A stretch of DNA of 64,000 nucleotides from an uncultured SAR86 cluster bacterium. GTDB lineage: Bacteria > Pseudomonadota > Gammaproteobacteria > Magnimaribacterales > AG-339-G14. A program made the translations under genes and the position numbers. This document shows, one piece after another, positions 53,517-63,087 of the stretch. Position 1 is the first letter of the stretch; each line of letters starts with the position of its first letter. Where the stretch lies: assembly GCA_902526045.1 (NCBI GenBank), contig CABZJI010000004.1, forward strand, positions 62,001-126,000, given 5' to 3'. The notes beneath the pieces were generated by a model. The model did no database searches. It saw only the letters and a list, made by a program, of their open reading frames with translations, and was not told where the DNA came from.

Positions 53517-54463
53517 TGAATAAAATGCCAAAGAAACTAATTTCAATAATATCTCCTTGCTTCAATGAAGAAAAAGGTATTAAAAAATGTTACGAGACAA
53601 TTAAAGATATCTTTCTAAAACTTGAAGAATACGAATATGAGCATATTTTCTGTGATAATTGTTCTTCTGATCAAACTGTTGATATATTGAAATCAATTGC
53701 AGAAAAAGATAAGAATATAAAAATCATACTTAATTCAAGAAACTTTGGGTTATTGAATAACACCTATAACGGAGTAATGAATTCCTCTGGAGACGCAACT
53801 CTTTTGTTTATGCCAATTGATATGCAAGATCCACCAGAATTAATTCCTAGCTTCATTGAACTTTGGGAAAAGGGTAACGATATTGTATATGGAGTAAGAG
53901 CAAAAAGAGAAGAAGGATTTTTTTTAAGAACTTCACGAAGACTCTATTATAAGCTTTTAAAGAAAGTTACTTATGTCGACTATCCAGAAAATGTAGGAGA
54001 TTTTCAACTGGTTGATAAAAAAGTAATTGAGGCAATGAAATTAACTGAAGATGCTAATCCTTTCATGAGGTTAATGACATTTGATGCTGGTTTCAGATCT
54101 ACCGGGGTTGAATATACTTGGAGAGCAAGAGAGTACGGCAAATCACAAAATGGTCTTTTAAAAATGTTTGAGCAAGGATTAAATGGATTAATAAGTTTTA
54201 GTGGACTTCCTTTAAGGTTGTCATTAATTATTGGTTTATTAATTTCTTCGCTCAGCATTCTTTACTCTATATCAATTTTCATAATGACGCTCTTTGGTTT
54301 TGTTGATTCACAAGCAGGAATACCAACAATTATAGTAGCTCTCTTCTTCTTTGGAGGAGTACAGCTATTTTTCATAGGAATTTTGGGAGAATACATATTG
54401 GCAATTTTTAATCAAGTTAGAAAAAAGCCTCTAGTAATTGAAAAAGAAAGAATCAATTTTTAA
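53516..54463 (+). CDS. GtrB-type polyprenyl-phosphate glycosyltransferase
   Basis: This GT2 enzyme charges undecaprenyl phosphate with a sugar. It opens ISIISPCFNEEKGIKKCYETI and has the metal DxD-like region MPIDMQDPPELIP. Residues about 235-260 and 268-295 are two C-terminal membrane helices (the family layout). A GTG start at 53516 overlaps the GtrA stop by one base; the ATG at 53525 is an equally good start. Together with GtrA and the next gene it forms a Gtr-like module. Confidence 0.9.
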   Translation: MNKMPKKLISIISPCFNEEKGIKKCYETIKDIFLKLEEYEYEHIFCDNCSSDQTVDILKSIAEKDKNIKIILNSRNFGLLNNTYNGVMNSSGDATLLFMPIDMQDPPELIPSFIELWEKGNDIVYGVRAKREEGFFLRTSRRLYYKLLKKVTYVDYPENVGDFQLVDKKVIEAMKLTEDANPFMRLMTFDAGFRSTGVEYTWRAREYGKSQNGLLKMFEQGLNGLISFSGLPLRLSLIIGLLISSLSILYSISIFIMTLFGFVDSQAGIPTIIVALFFFGGVQLFFIGILGEYILAIFNQVRKKPLVIEKERINF

Positions 54464-54475
54464 AAATTCTTCAAA

Positions 54476-55939
54476 ATGAAGTCTTTGAAATTTGATAAAT
54501 TTTCTTCGGTTGACAAGCTATTAATTATCTTTATTTTTTTCTCTTTAATTTATTCTTACTTCTCTCTTTATTTTTTTAAGATTTATTACCGAGATAGTTT
54601 ATGGATTGCCTCATTTGCTTACAATTTTGCTAAAGAAGGTTTCTTGCTGGATGTTCTGAGCAGAGAGCCTGGTCTGGCAATAGGTCATGGAAGAATAATG
54701 GATCTTTTGTATGGAAATTTCATGCTGTATTTTACGAACCTCATTTATGCGCATAGGTTTTTATCATGGATTATCTCTTTTCCAGTTTTGATCCTATTTT
54801 ATTTAATATTAAGAAACATAAATTTTGAAAGAACTATATGTCTTCTAGCAGTATTATTTCTTTCTGTTTCAGAGCATTTTTTGCTTAGTTCTCATTCAGC
54901 AAGACCAGAAATCTTAGTTTTGTTAACTGGATTCATGTCTTTGTATTTATTTACATCTAAAAATCAAACAATTCTAAAAATTATTACATCTGGTTTATTT
55001 ATTTCAATCTCGATAGATATACATTTGAGTAGTCAAATATTTATATTTATTTTGATATTTTATGAGCTGTCTAAAGAAGAAAAGTTCTTTAGAAAAAATA
55101 ATTTTCATAAATTAATGTTTTTTTTGATAGGTTATTTTTTTGGATTATTAATTGTTATCTTTAATAATATTAATCATTATCAAGAAATTAAAAATTCCCT
55201 TGAATTTGCTAACGAAGTCATTTCGACTTCATTGATTGATAGGTTTTCCTGGATATTTCTTTTTGGATTTGATAGTACCTTATATCGGTGGTTACATTTT
55301 CCTATATTTCTTTTAATTGGAGTCTATTACTTCTTGGAAAAGAGAAATTTAGAAAATTCAAAATTTAGGTCTTCATTTTGGATGTTTTTAGGAGGATTAA
55401 CTGGATATATTTTATTGGGAAGAATGAATCATCATTATTTGATTATTTTTTTTCCTTTTTTATATGCTTTCTTAATAAGTATTTCTTATAAAAAAAGAAA
55501 AAACATATTGAAGCTGTCATTGATCGTCCTCTTTTCATACTCAATATTTTTTCAACTTTATAATGCAGTGAATTTTTACTCCTCAGATATTCGAGGATTT
55601 TACGACAAAGCAAGTCAAGAAATTGAACTCACACAAGATGTCACTATTGTAGGACCAGATAATTTTTGGTTTATTTTTAAAGAAAATGATTTTTATTCCT
55701 ATCAAGCTAGAGTCAACTTCAAAGAAATTTCAAGAGATAAAAAAATTATTTTTATTTCTAATGAACTTTATCATCTTTTTAAAAATGAAGGAATTGAGCT
55801 TGGCTTAAATACCGGAGTAAGCAATATTCCAGATACATTTTTAGATGATTTTAAACTTTCATCTTCTTTTGAGGATTATTATTATGGATCGTTCGGTTTA
55901 AAGAAAAAAAATACAATTAGAGTTTACAAAAATTTTTAA
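54476..55939 (+). CDS. GT-C membrane glycosyltransferase
   Basis: The 487-residue protein has about ten hydrophobic segments. The early YYRDSLWIASFAYN has acidic residues in the first periplasmic loop (GT39/ArnT-like), and SEHFLLSSHSARPEILVLL is a typical loop. The last 120 residues are soluble. It would transfer the sugar carried by GtrB's lipid to the glycan in the periplasm. It lies 12 bases after the GtrB-like gene. The transferred sugar is unknown. Confidence 0.8.
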   Translation: MKSLKFDKFSSVDKLLIIFIFFSLIYSYFSLYFFKIYYRDSLWIASFAYNFAKEGFLLDVLSREPGLAIGHGRIMDLLYGNFMLYFTNLIYAHRFLSWIISFPVLILFYLILRNINFERTICLLAVLFLSVSEHFLLSSHSARPEILVLLTGFMSLYLFTSKNQTILKIITSGLFISISIDIHLSSQIFIFILIFYELSKEEKFFRKNNFHKLMFFLIGYFFGLLIVIFNNINHYQEIKNSLEFANEVISTSLIDRFSWIFLFGFDSTLYRWLHFPIFLLIGVYYFLEKRNLENSKFRSSFWMFLGGLTGYILLGRMNHHYLIIFFPFLYAFLISISYKKRKNILKLSLIVLFSYSIFFQLYNAVNFYSSDIRGFYDKASQEIELTQDVTIVGPDNFWFIFKENDFYSYQARVNFKEISRDKKIIFISNELYHLFKNEGIELGLNTGVSNIPDTFLDDFKLSSSFEDYYYGSFGLKKKNTIRVYKNF

Positions 55940-55940
55940 A

Positions 55941-56957
55941 ATGAGAATTGTTATTCTTACTAGTCATCTTTTAGAATCTGATAAAAAAGTAAATATTCAT
56001 TATATTTATGAGGGGCTAGTAAATGATGGCCATTCTGTTCGTTGGATCACTTACCCTTTATCTATATCAATTTTTAGAAAACATAACAGATATAAACTTA
56101 AAGCATTGATAAAAGGATTCTTTAGACAATTACATGTAATCTCTCTAATCCCTCCATATGCTATTAGAAATATTTTTTTTCGAAAAATTTTTTCAATTCC
56201 AATTTACTTTTTTTCTACAAAAAGGCTCTCTTTTGATTTGATGATATCTGAGGGCTATCAGTCTGCTTACTTTTTTGAAAAGATTAAATTCAAAAAACTT
56301 ATTTATAGAATGTCAGATGATGAAGGCTATCTGAATTTTTTTTCAGATGAGTCAGAGCAACTGACAAAAATGATTGATAAAACTAGCCAAGTTTGGAGCG
56401 TATTACTCTCGTCTTCAAGAAAATATAAAAACAGTATTTATTTACCTAATCCTTCTTATTTTTCAGAAGTTTATTCCAGAAAAGAAAAGCTTAAGGAGGC
56501 TGTATATGCTGGATCAAATAAATTTGACAATACCTTCTTAAAACAACTTCTAGATTCAGGCATCGTCATTAATTTATTTTCTGAAAAACCTCCATTTTTC
56601 CATGAAAATCTAATTTTTCATGGACTCGTTAACAAGAGTGATTTACAAAAGCAATTATCATTGTTCAAAGTTGGCTTGATACCATTTGATATTGATCAGA
56701 AAAATACACATATGGAAATACCATTAAAAACATATGATTATTTGTCTGCAGGATTGCATGTTGTTATGTTATCTTCATCTAGCTCTATTAAAACAGAGGT
56801 CATACATTTAACAGACGATAAAGAAAATTTTATTGAAAAAGTTAAGAGACTTATGAATGAAGATATTGACTTTGATAAATATAATGAATTTTTGAAACTA
56901 AATTCAATGGAGAAATTTTTTCAAAAGATAAACAATAATTTAAGAGAGATATTGTGA
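55941..56957 (+). CDS. Glycosyltransferase, GT-B fold
   Basis: The 338-residue protein opens MRIVILTSHLLESDKKVNIHYIYEGL, a GT-B N-terminus, with DGHSVRWI after it. Its C-terminal donor domain shows AVYAGSNKFD, FSEKPPFFHENLIFHGLV, and GLIPFDIDQ...MEIPLKTYDYLSAGLHVV, like the GT1/GumK-type families. It starts one base after the previous stop and overlaps the polymerase gene by 4 bases (GTGA). The donor sugar is unknown. Confidence 0.82.
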   Translation: MRIVILTSHLLESDKKVNIHYIYEGLVNDGHSVRWITYPLSISIFRKHNRYKLKALIKGFFRQLHVISLIPPYAIRNIFFRKIFSIPIYFFSTKRLSFDLMISEGYQSAYFFEKIKFKKLIYRMSDDEGYLNFFSDESEQLTKMIDKTSQVWSVLLSSSRKYKNSIYLPNPSYFSEVYSRKEKLKEAVYAGSNKFDNTFLKQLLDSGIVINLFSEKPPFFHENLIFHGLVNKSDLQKQLSLFKVGLIPFDIDQKNTHMEIPLKTYDYLSAGLHVVMLSSSSSIKTEVIHLTDDKENFIEKVKRLMNEDIDFDKYNEFLKLNSMEKFFQKINNNLREIL

Positions 56958-58171
56958 CAATTAATATAAAAAATTTAAGTTCTTTATTATTTATAGTCAC
57001 AATCTTCTCAGTTTTCTTCAATCAATTAACTTTTGGAATAAGCACGAGGATTTCAATTCCTTTTAGATACATTGAAATATTGATCTTTTTATCCTTAATT
57101 TTTTTTTATGTTGTTTCATTAATTTATAAAAGGAAAAATTTAATACCGATAACTACTTTTATATTATTTCTATGGTTATTTTTAGTTTTTATTGGAAATA
57201 TCCTGGTTAATATTGGAGTATCAATAAACGAAACACCCTTTATATTTATTTCTTTTTTTATCTGGATGCACTCCTTAGTCATCATTTATTTTTTCTCAAT
57301 ACTTAGAAAAAATGTCGATTTCATTGAAATCTCAATAAAACTTTTAAAATTTCACCTATTTTTTTCAATTTTCCTATATCTGATTTATCTTCTGGGATTA
57401 AATCCTCTATCATTTGGAGTCCATGATCCTGCAGATAATTGGCCAAGAATGAGAGGTCTTTTTCCTGAGCCATCTCATTATTCAATATTTGCTTGGGTAA
57501 CCTTTATGTATTTCTTTTTAATTGATACAAAAAGTAATTTGATGAAAATAATTTCATTTCTTGCTTTTACTTTATCTATTTCTGCCACAGGAGTTGTTTT
57601 CGCACTAACTAACATTTTTTTTATTTTTTTATTTAGAAATTTCAGATATTTCTTTTATTTAATTCCTTTTTCGATACTTTTATTTTTTATAATTCCTGAA
57701 AATTATTTTATGAGAGACGTTACGAGAGTTTATCAAGAACTTCTTTTGATAAATGAATTCATAAGTAATTCAAACTGGCAAAATTTTGATTATACAAATG
57801 GATCAAGAGTAATTTTATTTCTTACACAATTCTACTTCTTGGAATTTAACCCCTTAATTTTACTCTTTGGTATGGGGCCAGGAGGTCAAACAATTCTTCT
57901 TGATGATCTACAGGATGTTTTTAATGGGCCAATTTATATAATAGCGGAGTTCGGACTTATTGGATTTTTTCTAATTTCATATTTCTTTTTAAGAATATAT
58001 AAATCCACAAATATTATTTTTAGGCCACTAATTTTATCTTACGTCTTTATATCCTTTTTTAATCCTCCTGGAGGGAACTTTGGTTTAGATTTTCTCTTAA
58101 TTATTTACTTCATCCACATTATTTCTTTAAAATTGCGGCCCAAAGAAGAATTCGATATCATTCGCGCCTAA
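56954..58171 (+). CDS. Wzy-like O-antigen polymerase
   Basis: The 405-residue membrane protein has about ten to twelve hydrophobic segments and a large periplasmic loop around residues 230-310 (NGSRVILFLTQFYFLE). FPEPSHYSIFAWV and GMGPGGQ in the loops resemble polymerases of the Wzy/O-antigen ligase group. It would join lipid-linked repeat units, with the Wzz-like protein at 25401 setting length. Ligase WaaL is an alternative. Start GTG overlaps the upstream gene by 4 bases. Confidence 0.78.
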   Translation: MTINIKNLSSLLFIVTIFSVFFNQLTFGISTRISIPFRYIEILIFLSLIFFYVVSLIYKRKNLIPITTFILFLWLFLVFIGNILVNIGVSINETPFIFISFFIWMHSLVIIYFFSILRKNVDFIEISIKLLKFHLFFSIFLYLIYLLGLNPLSFGVHDPADNWPRMRGLFPEPSHYSIFAWVTFMYFFLIDTKSNLMKIISFLAFTLSISATGVVFALTNIFFIFLFRNFRYFFYLIPFSILLFFIIPENYFMRDVTRVYQELLLINEFISNSNWQNFDYTNGSRVILFLTQFYFLEFNPLILLFGMGPGGQTILLDDLQDVFNGPIYIIAEFGLIGFFLISYFFLRIYKSTNIIFRPLILSYVFISFFNPPGGNFGLDFLLIIYFIHIISLKLRPKEEFDIIRA

Positions 58172-58193
58172 TACTAGTCTGAAAAGAATCATA

Positions 58194-59297
58194 ATGGTTA
58201 ATGAAGATAAAATTATTGACGGAAGCCATGTCCATTTTGTTAATACTCATGGAATAGGAGATGTGGTAATGATGATTCCTTTAATAATTAAAGTATTAAG
58301 GGATAAACCTAAAAAAATATCCTTCACTCTTAAAAGTCAGGTTGAAAAAAGTGTAATCCAACTTTTCATCAAAGACGAAAACTTTGATTACTTCTTTTTT
58401 GAAAACACAAAATTATTTTCATTCAAAATGTTTTCTCTCTTTAAAACTCTGAGGAAACAAAAAATAGATCAGTTGATATTCGCAAATGGAATGGAATACA
58501 AGAAATCAATACTTTTGAGCATCTTCTTGAACGTTTTTCAAACAATTCCTAGCAGAAAAAATCTTTTTTACAAATTACTTAAGGCAAATCATAATATTCA
58601 TACTCACAAGGTACTTGGCAATTATAGATTAGTATCAAATAAATTTGATTTAAATGATATTGATCTTGAAGCACGTTTCAATGAGTTATTAAGTAAAAAA
58701 GAAATTATCAGTGTTTTTGAAGCTTATGGAGATGCTTTAAAAGAGAACTGTCTTGCTATAGCTCCGGGTTCTGGTGAGATAGAGTCATATAAGAGATGGC
58801 CTTTTCATAAATTTAAAAATCTTATATCAAAAATAAATAATTCATATCCAGAGGTAAAAATATTTATCTTAGGGAACGAACTTGAAAATATTATCGGTGA
58901 AGAACTAGTTAAAGATAACGTAAATGTTGTAAACCTATGTGGAAATTTATCAATTAAAGAGACAGCAAATTTGCTCTCCCGATGCAGTATAGCAATTACC
59001 AACTGTAATGGAATTTCCCACCTAGCAGGAGCTTTAGGCTGTAGCGTCATAGGGATATATGGGCCAACAGATTATAAGAAAACCGGTCCTTTCATAGAAA
59101 ATTTCTACCCGGTAACTACAAAAAATTATTCTCCTTGGTATTCAAGAAAGACCGTAAAGGGGAAAAAAAATTTTTCAGATTTAGAACAAATCAGTGAAAA
59201 TAATGTTTTTGATGTTTTTAAGACTGTTTTTCAAAAAGATAAAAAAGACTTATTTAAGTATGCTTATCGTCATGTAGAATTGAAACAATTTTTATGA
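58194..59297 (+). CDS. GT9 heptosyltransferase-like glycosyltransferase
   Basis: The 367-residue GT-B enzyme opens VHFVNTHGIGDVVMMIPLIIKVL, has APGSGEIESYKRWPFHKFKNL in its centre, and the donor motif NCNGISHLAGALGCSVIGIYGPTDYKKTGP. This is the GT9 layout of heptosyltransferases, diverged from the gene at 40927. In the first motif DSG reads NCNG. Heptose is the likely donor because the locus makes ADP-heptose, but other sugars are possible. It overlaps the fusion gene downstream by 4 bases. Confidence 0.84.
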   Translation: MVNEDKIIDGSHVHFVNTHGIGDVVMMIPLIIKVLRDKPKKISFTLKSQVEKSVIQLFIKDENFDYFFFENTKLFSFKMFSLFKTLRKQKIDQLIFANGMEYKKSILLSIFLNVFQTIPSRKNLFYKLLKANHNIHTHKVLGNYRLVSNKFDLNDIDLEARFNELLSKKEIISVFEAYGDALKENCLAIAPGSGEIESYKRWPFHKFKNLISKINNSYPEVKIFILGNELENIIGEELVKDNVNVVNLCGNLSIKETANLLSRCSIAITNCNGISHLAGALGCSVIGIYGPTDYKKTGPFIENFYPVTTKNYSPWYSRKTVKGKKNFSDLEQISENNVFDVFKTVFQKDKKDLFKYAYRHVELKQFL

Positions 59298-61420
59298 AAC
59301 AGATTGTTCAAAACCTTTCAAATGGAGAAACTTCAATTGTTGATATACCTCCGCCGAAAAATATAAAAAATCATTTAATTGTCTCTTCAAAATATTCTCT
59401 CGTTTCAACTGGGACTGAGAGAATGTTAATAAATTTTGGTAGATCTAATCTGCTTCAAAAGGCTATCAGTGAGTCTGATAGGGTTTTTCAAGTTTTTGAC
59501 AAAGTAAAAACAGATGGAATCTTGCCAACTTATGAGGCAGTAAAATCAAAGTTAAATGATCCTGTAGCATTGGGTTATTCAAATGCGGGAGTCGTTCTTG
59601 AAAGCTCAGTCCAAAAGTTTAAAGAGGGAGATAGAGTTATTTCAAATGGACCTCATGCAGAGATATTGAGAGTCCCATCAAATCTATGTGCACTGATTCC
59701 AGAAAAAGTAACTTTTGAAGAAGCATCTTTTACCGTTATTGGATCAGTTTCGCTTCAAGGAATTAGACTAGCAAGACCTAATATAGGGGAGACTTTTCTT
59801 GTTATTGGCCTTGGACTATTGGGTTTAATCACAACTCAGATACTTATAGCAAATGGTTGTGATGTTATCGGAGTAGATCATGATGAAAAGAGGTGCCAAC
59901 TAGCTAAGAGCTTTGGAGCTAAAATTATTTGCTTAAAGAATAATGAGGACTTCTATCAGAGTGTTATATCTCTCAACAAAGGAAAAGAAGTAGATGGAAC
60001 AATTATATGTGCTGATACTAAAAGCAATTCTGTTATCCATAATTCAGCTCAATCAACCAGACAAAGGGGAAGAATAATTTTAGTAGGTCAAGTTGGTCTT
60101 AATCTTAAAAGAGATGACTTTTATAAAAAAGAAATTTCGTTTCAAGTTTCATCATCCTATGGACCAGGTAGATACGATAAAGTTTATGAAGAGGGAGGAG
60201 TAGATTATCCAATAGGATTTGTAAGATGGACGGCACAGAGAAATTTCGAGACTTTTCTGAACTTATTATCGGAAGAAAAGATAAATATGAAACCTTTGAT
60301 CTCTCAAATTTTTGATGTTGATAATTCACTTAAAGCATACGAAACAATTGAAGATAAAAAAAACTTAGCAACACTAATTAAATATTCAAAAAATGAAGAA
60401 ATTCATACTCAAAAAACAGATTTTATTTATGAGGATGTTCAGACGAAAGATGAAGTAGAAATCGAAATTGGATTAGTAGGGCCAGGCAATTTTTCTATGA
60501 GAACTTTGTTGCCAGCTATAAAAAAACAAAAGTATAAATACTCTCTTGCTTCAATTCTATCGTCTCAAGGTCTTAATGCTCATAATCAAGCTAAAAAATT
60601 TAAATTTAAAGATATTACAACCGACGAAAAGTCTTTTTGGGAAAATAAAAATATAAATACTGTATTTATTACTACTCCCCATAATTATCACTCAGATCAA
60701 GTCTGTGAAGGCATCAAGAATAATAAAAATATTTTTGTTGAAAAACCTCTAGCTATTAACTTAAAGCAACTAGAAGAAGTAAAAACTTGCATGGACGAGA
60801 GAGGAAAGTCGAGTCAAATTTTAATGATTGGATTCAATAGGAGATTTGCTCCACTATCAAAAAAAATTAAGAATCTCCTTGAACAAAATAAAGATCCAAA
60901 AACATTCATAATGACAATAAATGCTGGCTTTATCGAAAAAGAAAATTGGCAGCAAGATCTTGAGGTTGGCGGAGGGAGAATTATAGGGGAGGCTTGCCAT
61001 TTTATAGATCTAATGAGGTTTTTTGCAGGGTCTGAAATTGAAAGCCATAGTGTGAACTTTGGCCAAACAAAGCCAGATAAGTTCACTCAAATGGATCAAG
61101 TATTGATAAATATAAATTTCAAAGATGGATCTATGGGATCAATAAACTATCTATCTAATGGAGGAAAATCTTTTCCTAAAGAAAGAATTGAAATTTTTAG
61201 CTCACAATCTTGTTTACAATTAAATAATTTTAGGAATCTGAAAGGATACAATTGGCCTAACTTCAAATATGCTAGAAATCTTTTTCAGAATAAGGGACAT
61301 GATCAATGCGTTGAAAGCTTTTTTAGAGCAATTACTAACGGAGAGCCCAGCCCAATACCATTTGAGGAAATCTTTGAAGTATCTGAAGTTGCAATTGAAA
61401 TATCAGAGTCATTTAAGTGA
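59294..61420 (+). CDS. Alcohol dehydrogenase - Gfo/Idh/MocA fusion oxidoreductase
   Basis: The 708-residue protein has two oxidoreductase parts. The first 350 residues resemble zinc alcohol dehydrogenases (GYSNAGVVLESS, FLVIGLGLLGLITTQILIANG and GVDHDEKRCQLAKSFGAK). The second part, from residue 393 (GLVGPGNFS), is a Gfo/Idh/MocA domain with VEKPLAINLKQLEE near residue 485 and EACHFIDLMRFFAG. The two-domain form is known in polysaccharide clusters, often beside heparinase-like genes, as here (4-base GTGA overlap). It may oxidise and reduce one sugar in sequence. The substrate is unknown. Confidence 0.86.
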   Translation: MKQIVQNLSNGETSIVDIPPPKNIKNHLIVSSKYSLVSTGTERMLINFGRSNLLQKAISESDRVFQVFDKVKTDGILPTYEAVKSKLNDPVALGYSNAGVVLESSVQKFKEGDRVISNGPHAEILRVPSNLCALIPEKVTFEEASFTVIGSVSLQGIRLARPNIGETFLVIGLGLLGLITTQILIANGCDVIGVDHDEKRCQLAKSFGAKIICLKNNEDFYQSVISLNKGKEVDGTIICADTKSNSVIHNSAQSTRQRGRIILVGQVGLNLKRDDFYKKEISFQVSSSYGPGRYDKVYEEGGVDYPIGFVRWTAQRNFETFLNLLSEEKINMKPLISQIFDVDNSLKAYETIEDKKNLATLIKYSKNEEIHTQKTDFIYEDVQTKDEVEIEIGLVGPGNFSMRTLLPAIKKQKYKYSLASILSSQGLNAHNQAKKFKFKDITTDEKSFWENKNINTVFITTPHNYHSDQVCEGIKNNKNIFVEKPLAINLKQLEEVKTCMDERGKSSQILMIGFNRRFAPLSKKIKNLLEQNKDPKTFIMTINAGFIEKENWQQDLEVGGGRIIGEACHFIDLMRFFAGSEIESHSVNFGQTKPDKFTQMDQVLININFKDGSMGSINYLSNGGKSFPKERIEIFSSQSCLQLNNFRNLKGYNWPNFKYARNLFQNKGHDQCVESFFRAITNGEPSPIPFEEIFEVSEVAIEISESFK

Positions 61421-63087
61421 CGAAAAAAAAAATAAAAGGTCTTATACCTGCTTTTCTTCTTTACTTTAACACCATTAAATTTCTCACTTTAAAACAAATT
61501 TTTTATAGATTTTTCAAATCTTTCAGTAGGCTCAAATCTCCAAAGTTACATAATTTATTTTTAAATAAAGCATCAAAAAATTTCATTTTAATTAATCCAA
61601 ATTCATCAAAAATAAATGATGAGCAAACGTTTAGTTTTATGAAAATTTCGTCCGATCTAAATAATAATGATTTATGGAATGAAAATAATCACCCCAAATT
61701 ATGGAACTATAATTTAAATTATTTTGATTTTTTACTTTCAAATCAGGTTTTAAATCAAAATGGGTTACCTGAAAAATTAGTTAATAGTTGGATAGATAAA
61801 AACACTTACTTCTTAAAATTAGCATGGGATCCATATCCAACTTCCCTTAGGATAGTAAACTGGATCAAGTGGTTGGTATATTTTGATCTCGATCCCCCAA
61901 AAAAAATAAAAAATAACTTAGTTCTTCAAGCAGATTACCTATACAAAAATTTAGAATATCACTTAGGTGGTAATCATTTAATATCAAATGCTAAAGCATT
62001 AATTTTCTCAGGCATTTTATTTTCAGGGAAGAAAGCTCGTATTTGGTATGAAAAGGGAATTGAATTATTGAAATCTCAATTAGATATTCAAATATTACAG
62101 GACGGCAGTCATTATGAACTGTCTCCGATGTACCACTCCATAATATTAGAAGATTTGTTAGATGTAAAAAATATTCATCAAGCTTTTTCTTTAGAGGATG
62201 ATATTTTTGATGAAGGTCTTATAAAAAAAATGATTTTCTGGTTACAAGCAATGACTCATCCGGATGGTTCATTATCCCATTTTAACGATAGCATAAATGA
62301 TGAATGTTTAAATTTTCATCAACTAATAGACTATGCAAAAAGGATGGGAGTTAAAACATCAGAAAATAATAAACAAATCTTAGATTTCGATGATTCGGGA
62401 TACACTGTGTATTCTAATAAAGATATTTATTTGATTTCTGATCGAGGAAATATTGGTCCTAATGAACTTCCAGGTCATGCTCATGCAGACACACTAAGTT
62501 TCGAACTTTCACTTTTTAAAAAAAAATTTATTGTAAATCTTGGAATATCAACTTATGAAACCAACAAAACGAGAATCTTAGAACGATCCTCAACAAATCA
62601 TTCCTGTTTAATTATTAACGACCTTAATTCAAGCCAAGTATGGAATAGTTTTCGAGTTGGCAATCGAGCTAAAATTTTAACTAGAGAAAATAATTTTTCA
62701 AACCAAGAGATTGAGTTTTCAGCTTCACACAATGGTTATTCAAATTTACCTGGATCCCCAGTCCATAGAAGAAAGTGGTCTATATGTAATAAACAAATAT
62801 CTATAATTGATAATGTTCTTTCAGGTAAGCGAAATATTTTGAAGTTATGCTTTCCTTTGCACCCTAACGTAAAAATAAATAAAGTCAGTGAGGATAATAT
62901 ATTCTTGCAACTGGCAGACAAGGAAATTGTGATCTCATTTATTTATTCAGGATTGGATAATAAAAAAATAAAAATTGAAGATTCAATTTATAATTATTCT
63001 TTTGATTCTCAAGAAGAAACGAAAAAAATTGTTTTTGAAGCTGAATCTAAATCAACCTCAGAAATAAAATCAATATTTAAATGGTAA
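61417..63087 (+). CDS. Heparinase II/III-like protein
   Basis: The 556-residue protein has an alpha/alpha-barrel N-terminal half with LWNYNLNYFDFLL, WIDKNTYFLKLAWDPYPTSLRIVNWIKWL, and GGNHLISNAKALI, followed by DGSHYELSPMYHSIIL. A C-terminal beta-sheet domain holds GHAHADTLSFELSLF, which carries the conserved catalytic His. These are marks of the heparinase II/III (alginate lyase-like) family. No signal peptide is evident. In glycan clusters these proteins are thought to act in synthesis or editing rather than breakdown. GTG start, overlaps upstream gene by 4. Confidence 0.83.
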   Translation: MTKKKIKGLIPAFLLYFNTIKFLTLKQIFYRFFKSFSRLKSPKLHNLFLNKASKNFILINPNSSKINDEQTFSFMKISSDLNNNDLWNENNHPKLWNYNLNYFDFLLSNQVLNQNGLPEKLVNSWIDKNTYFLKLAWDPYPTSLRIVNWIKWLVYFDLDPPKKIKNNLVLQADYLYKNLEYHLGGNHLISNAKALIFSGILFSGKKARIWYEKGIELLKSQLDIQILQDGSHYELSPMYHSIILEDLLDVKNIHQAFSLEDDIFDEGLIKKMIFWLQAMTHPDGSLSHFNDSINDECLNFHQLIDYAKRMGVKTSENNKQILDFDDSGYTVYSNKDIYLISDRGNIGPNELPGHAHADTLSFELSLFKKKFIVNLGISTYETNKTRILERSSTNHSCLIINDLNSSQVWNSFRVGNRAKILTRENNFSNQEIEFSASHNGYSNLPGSPVHRRKWSICNKQISIIDNVLSGKRNILKLCFPLHPNVKINKVSEDNIFLQLADKEIVISFIYSGLDNKKIKIEDSIYNYSFDSQEETKKIVFEAESKSTSEIKSIFKW

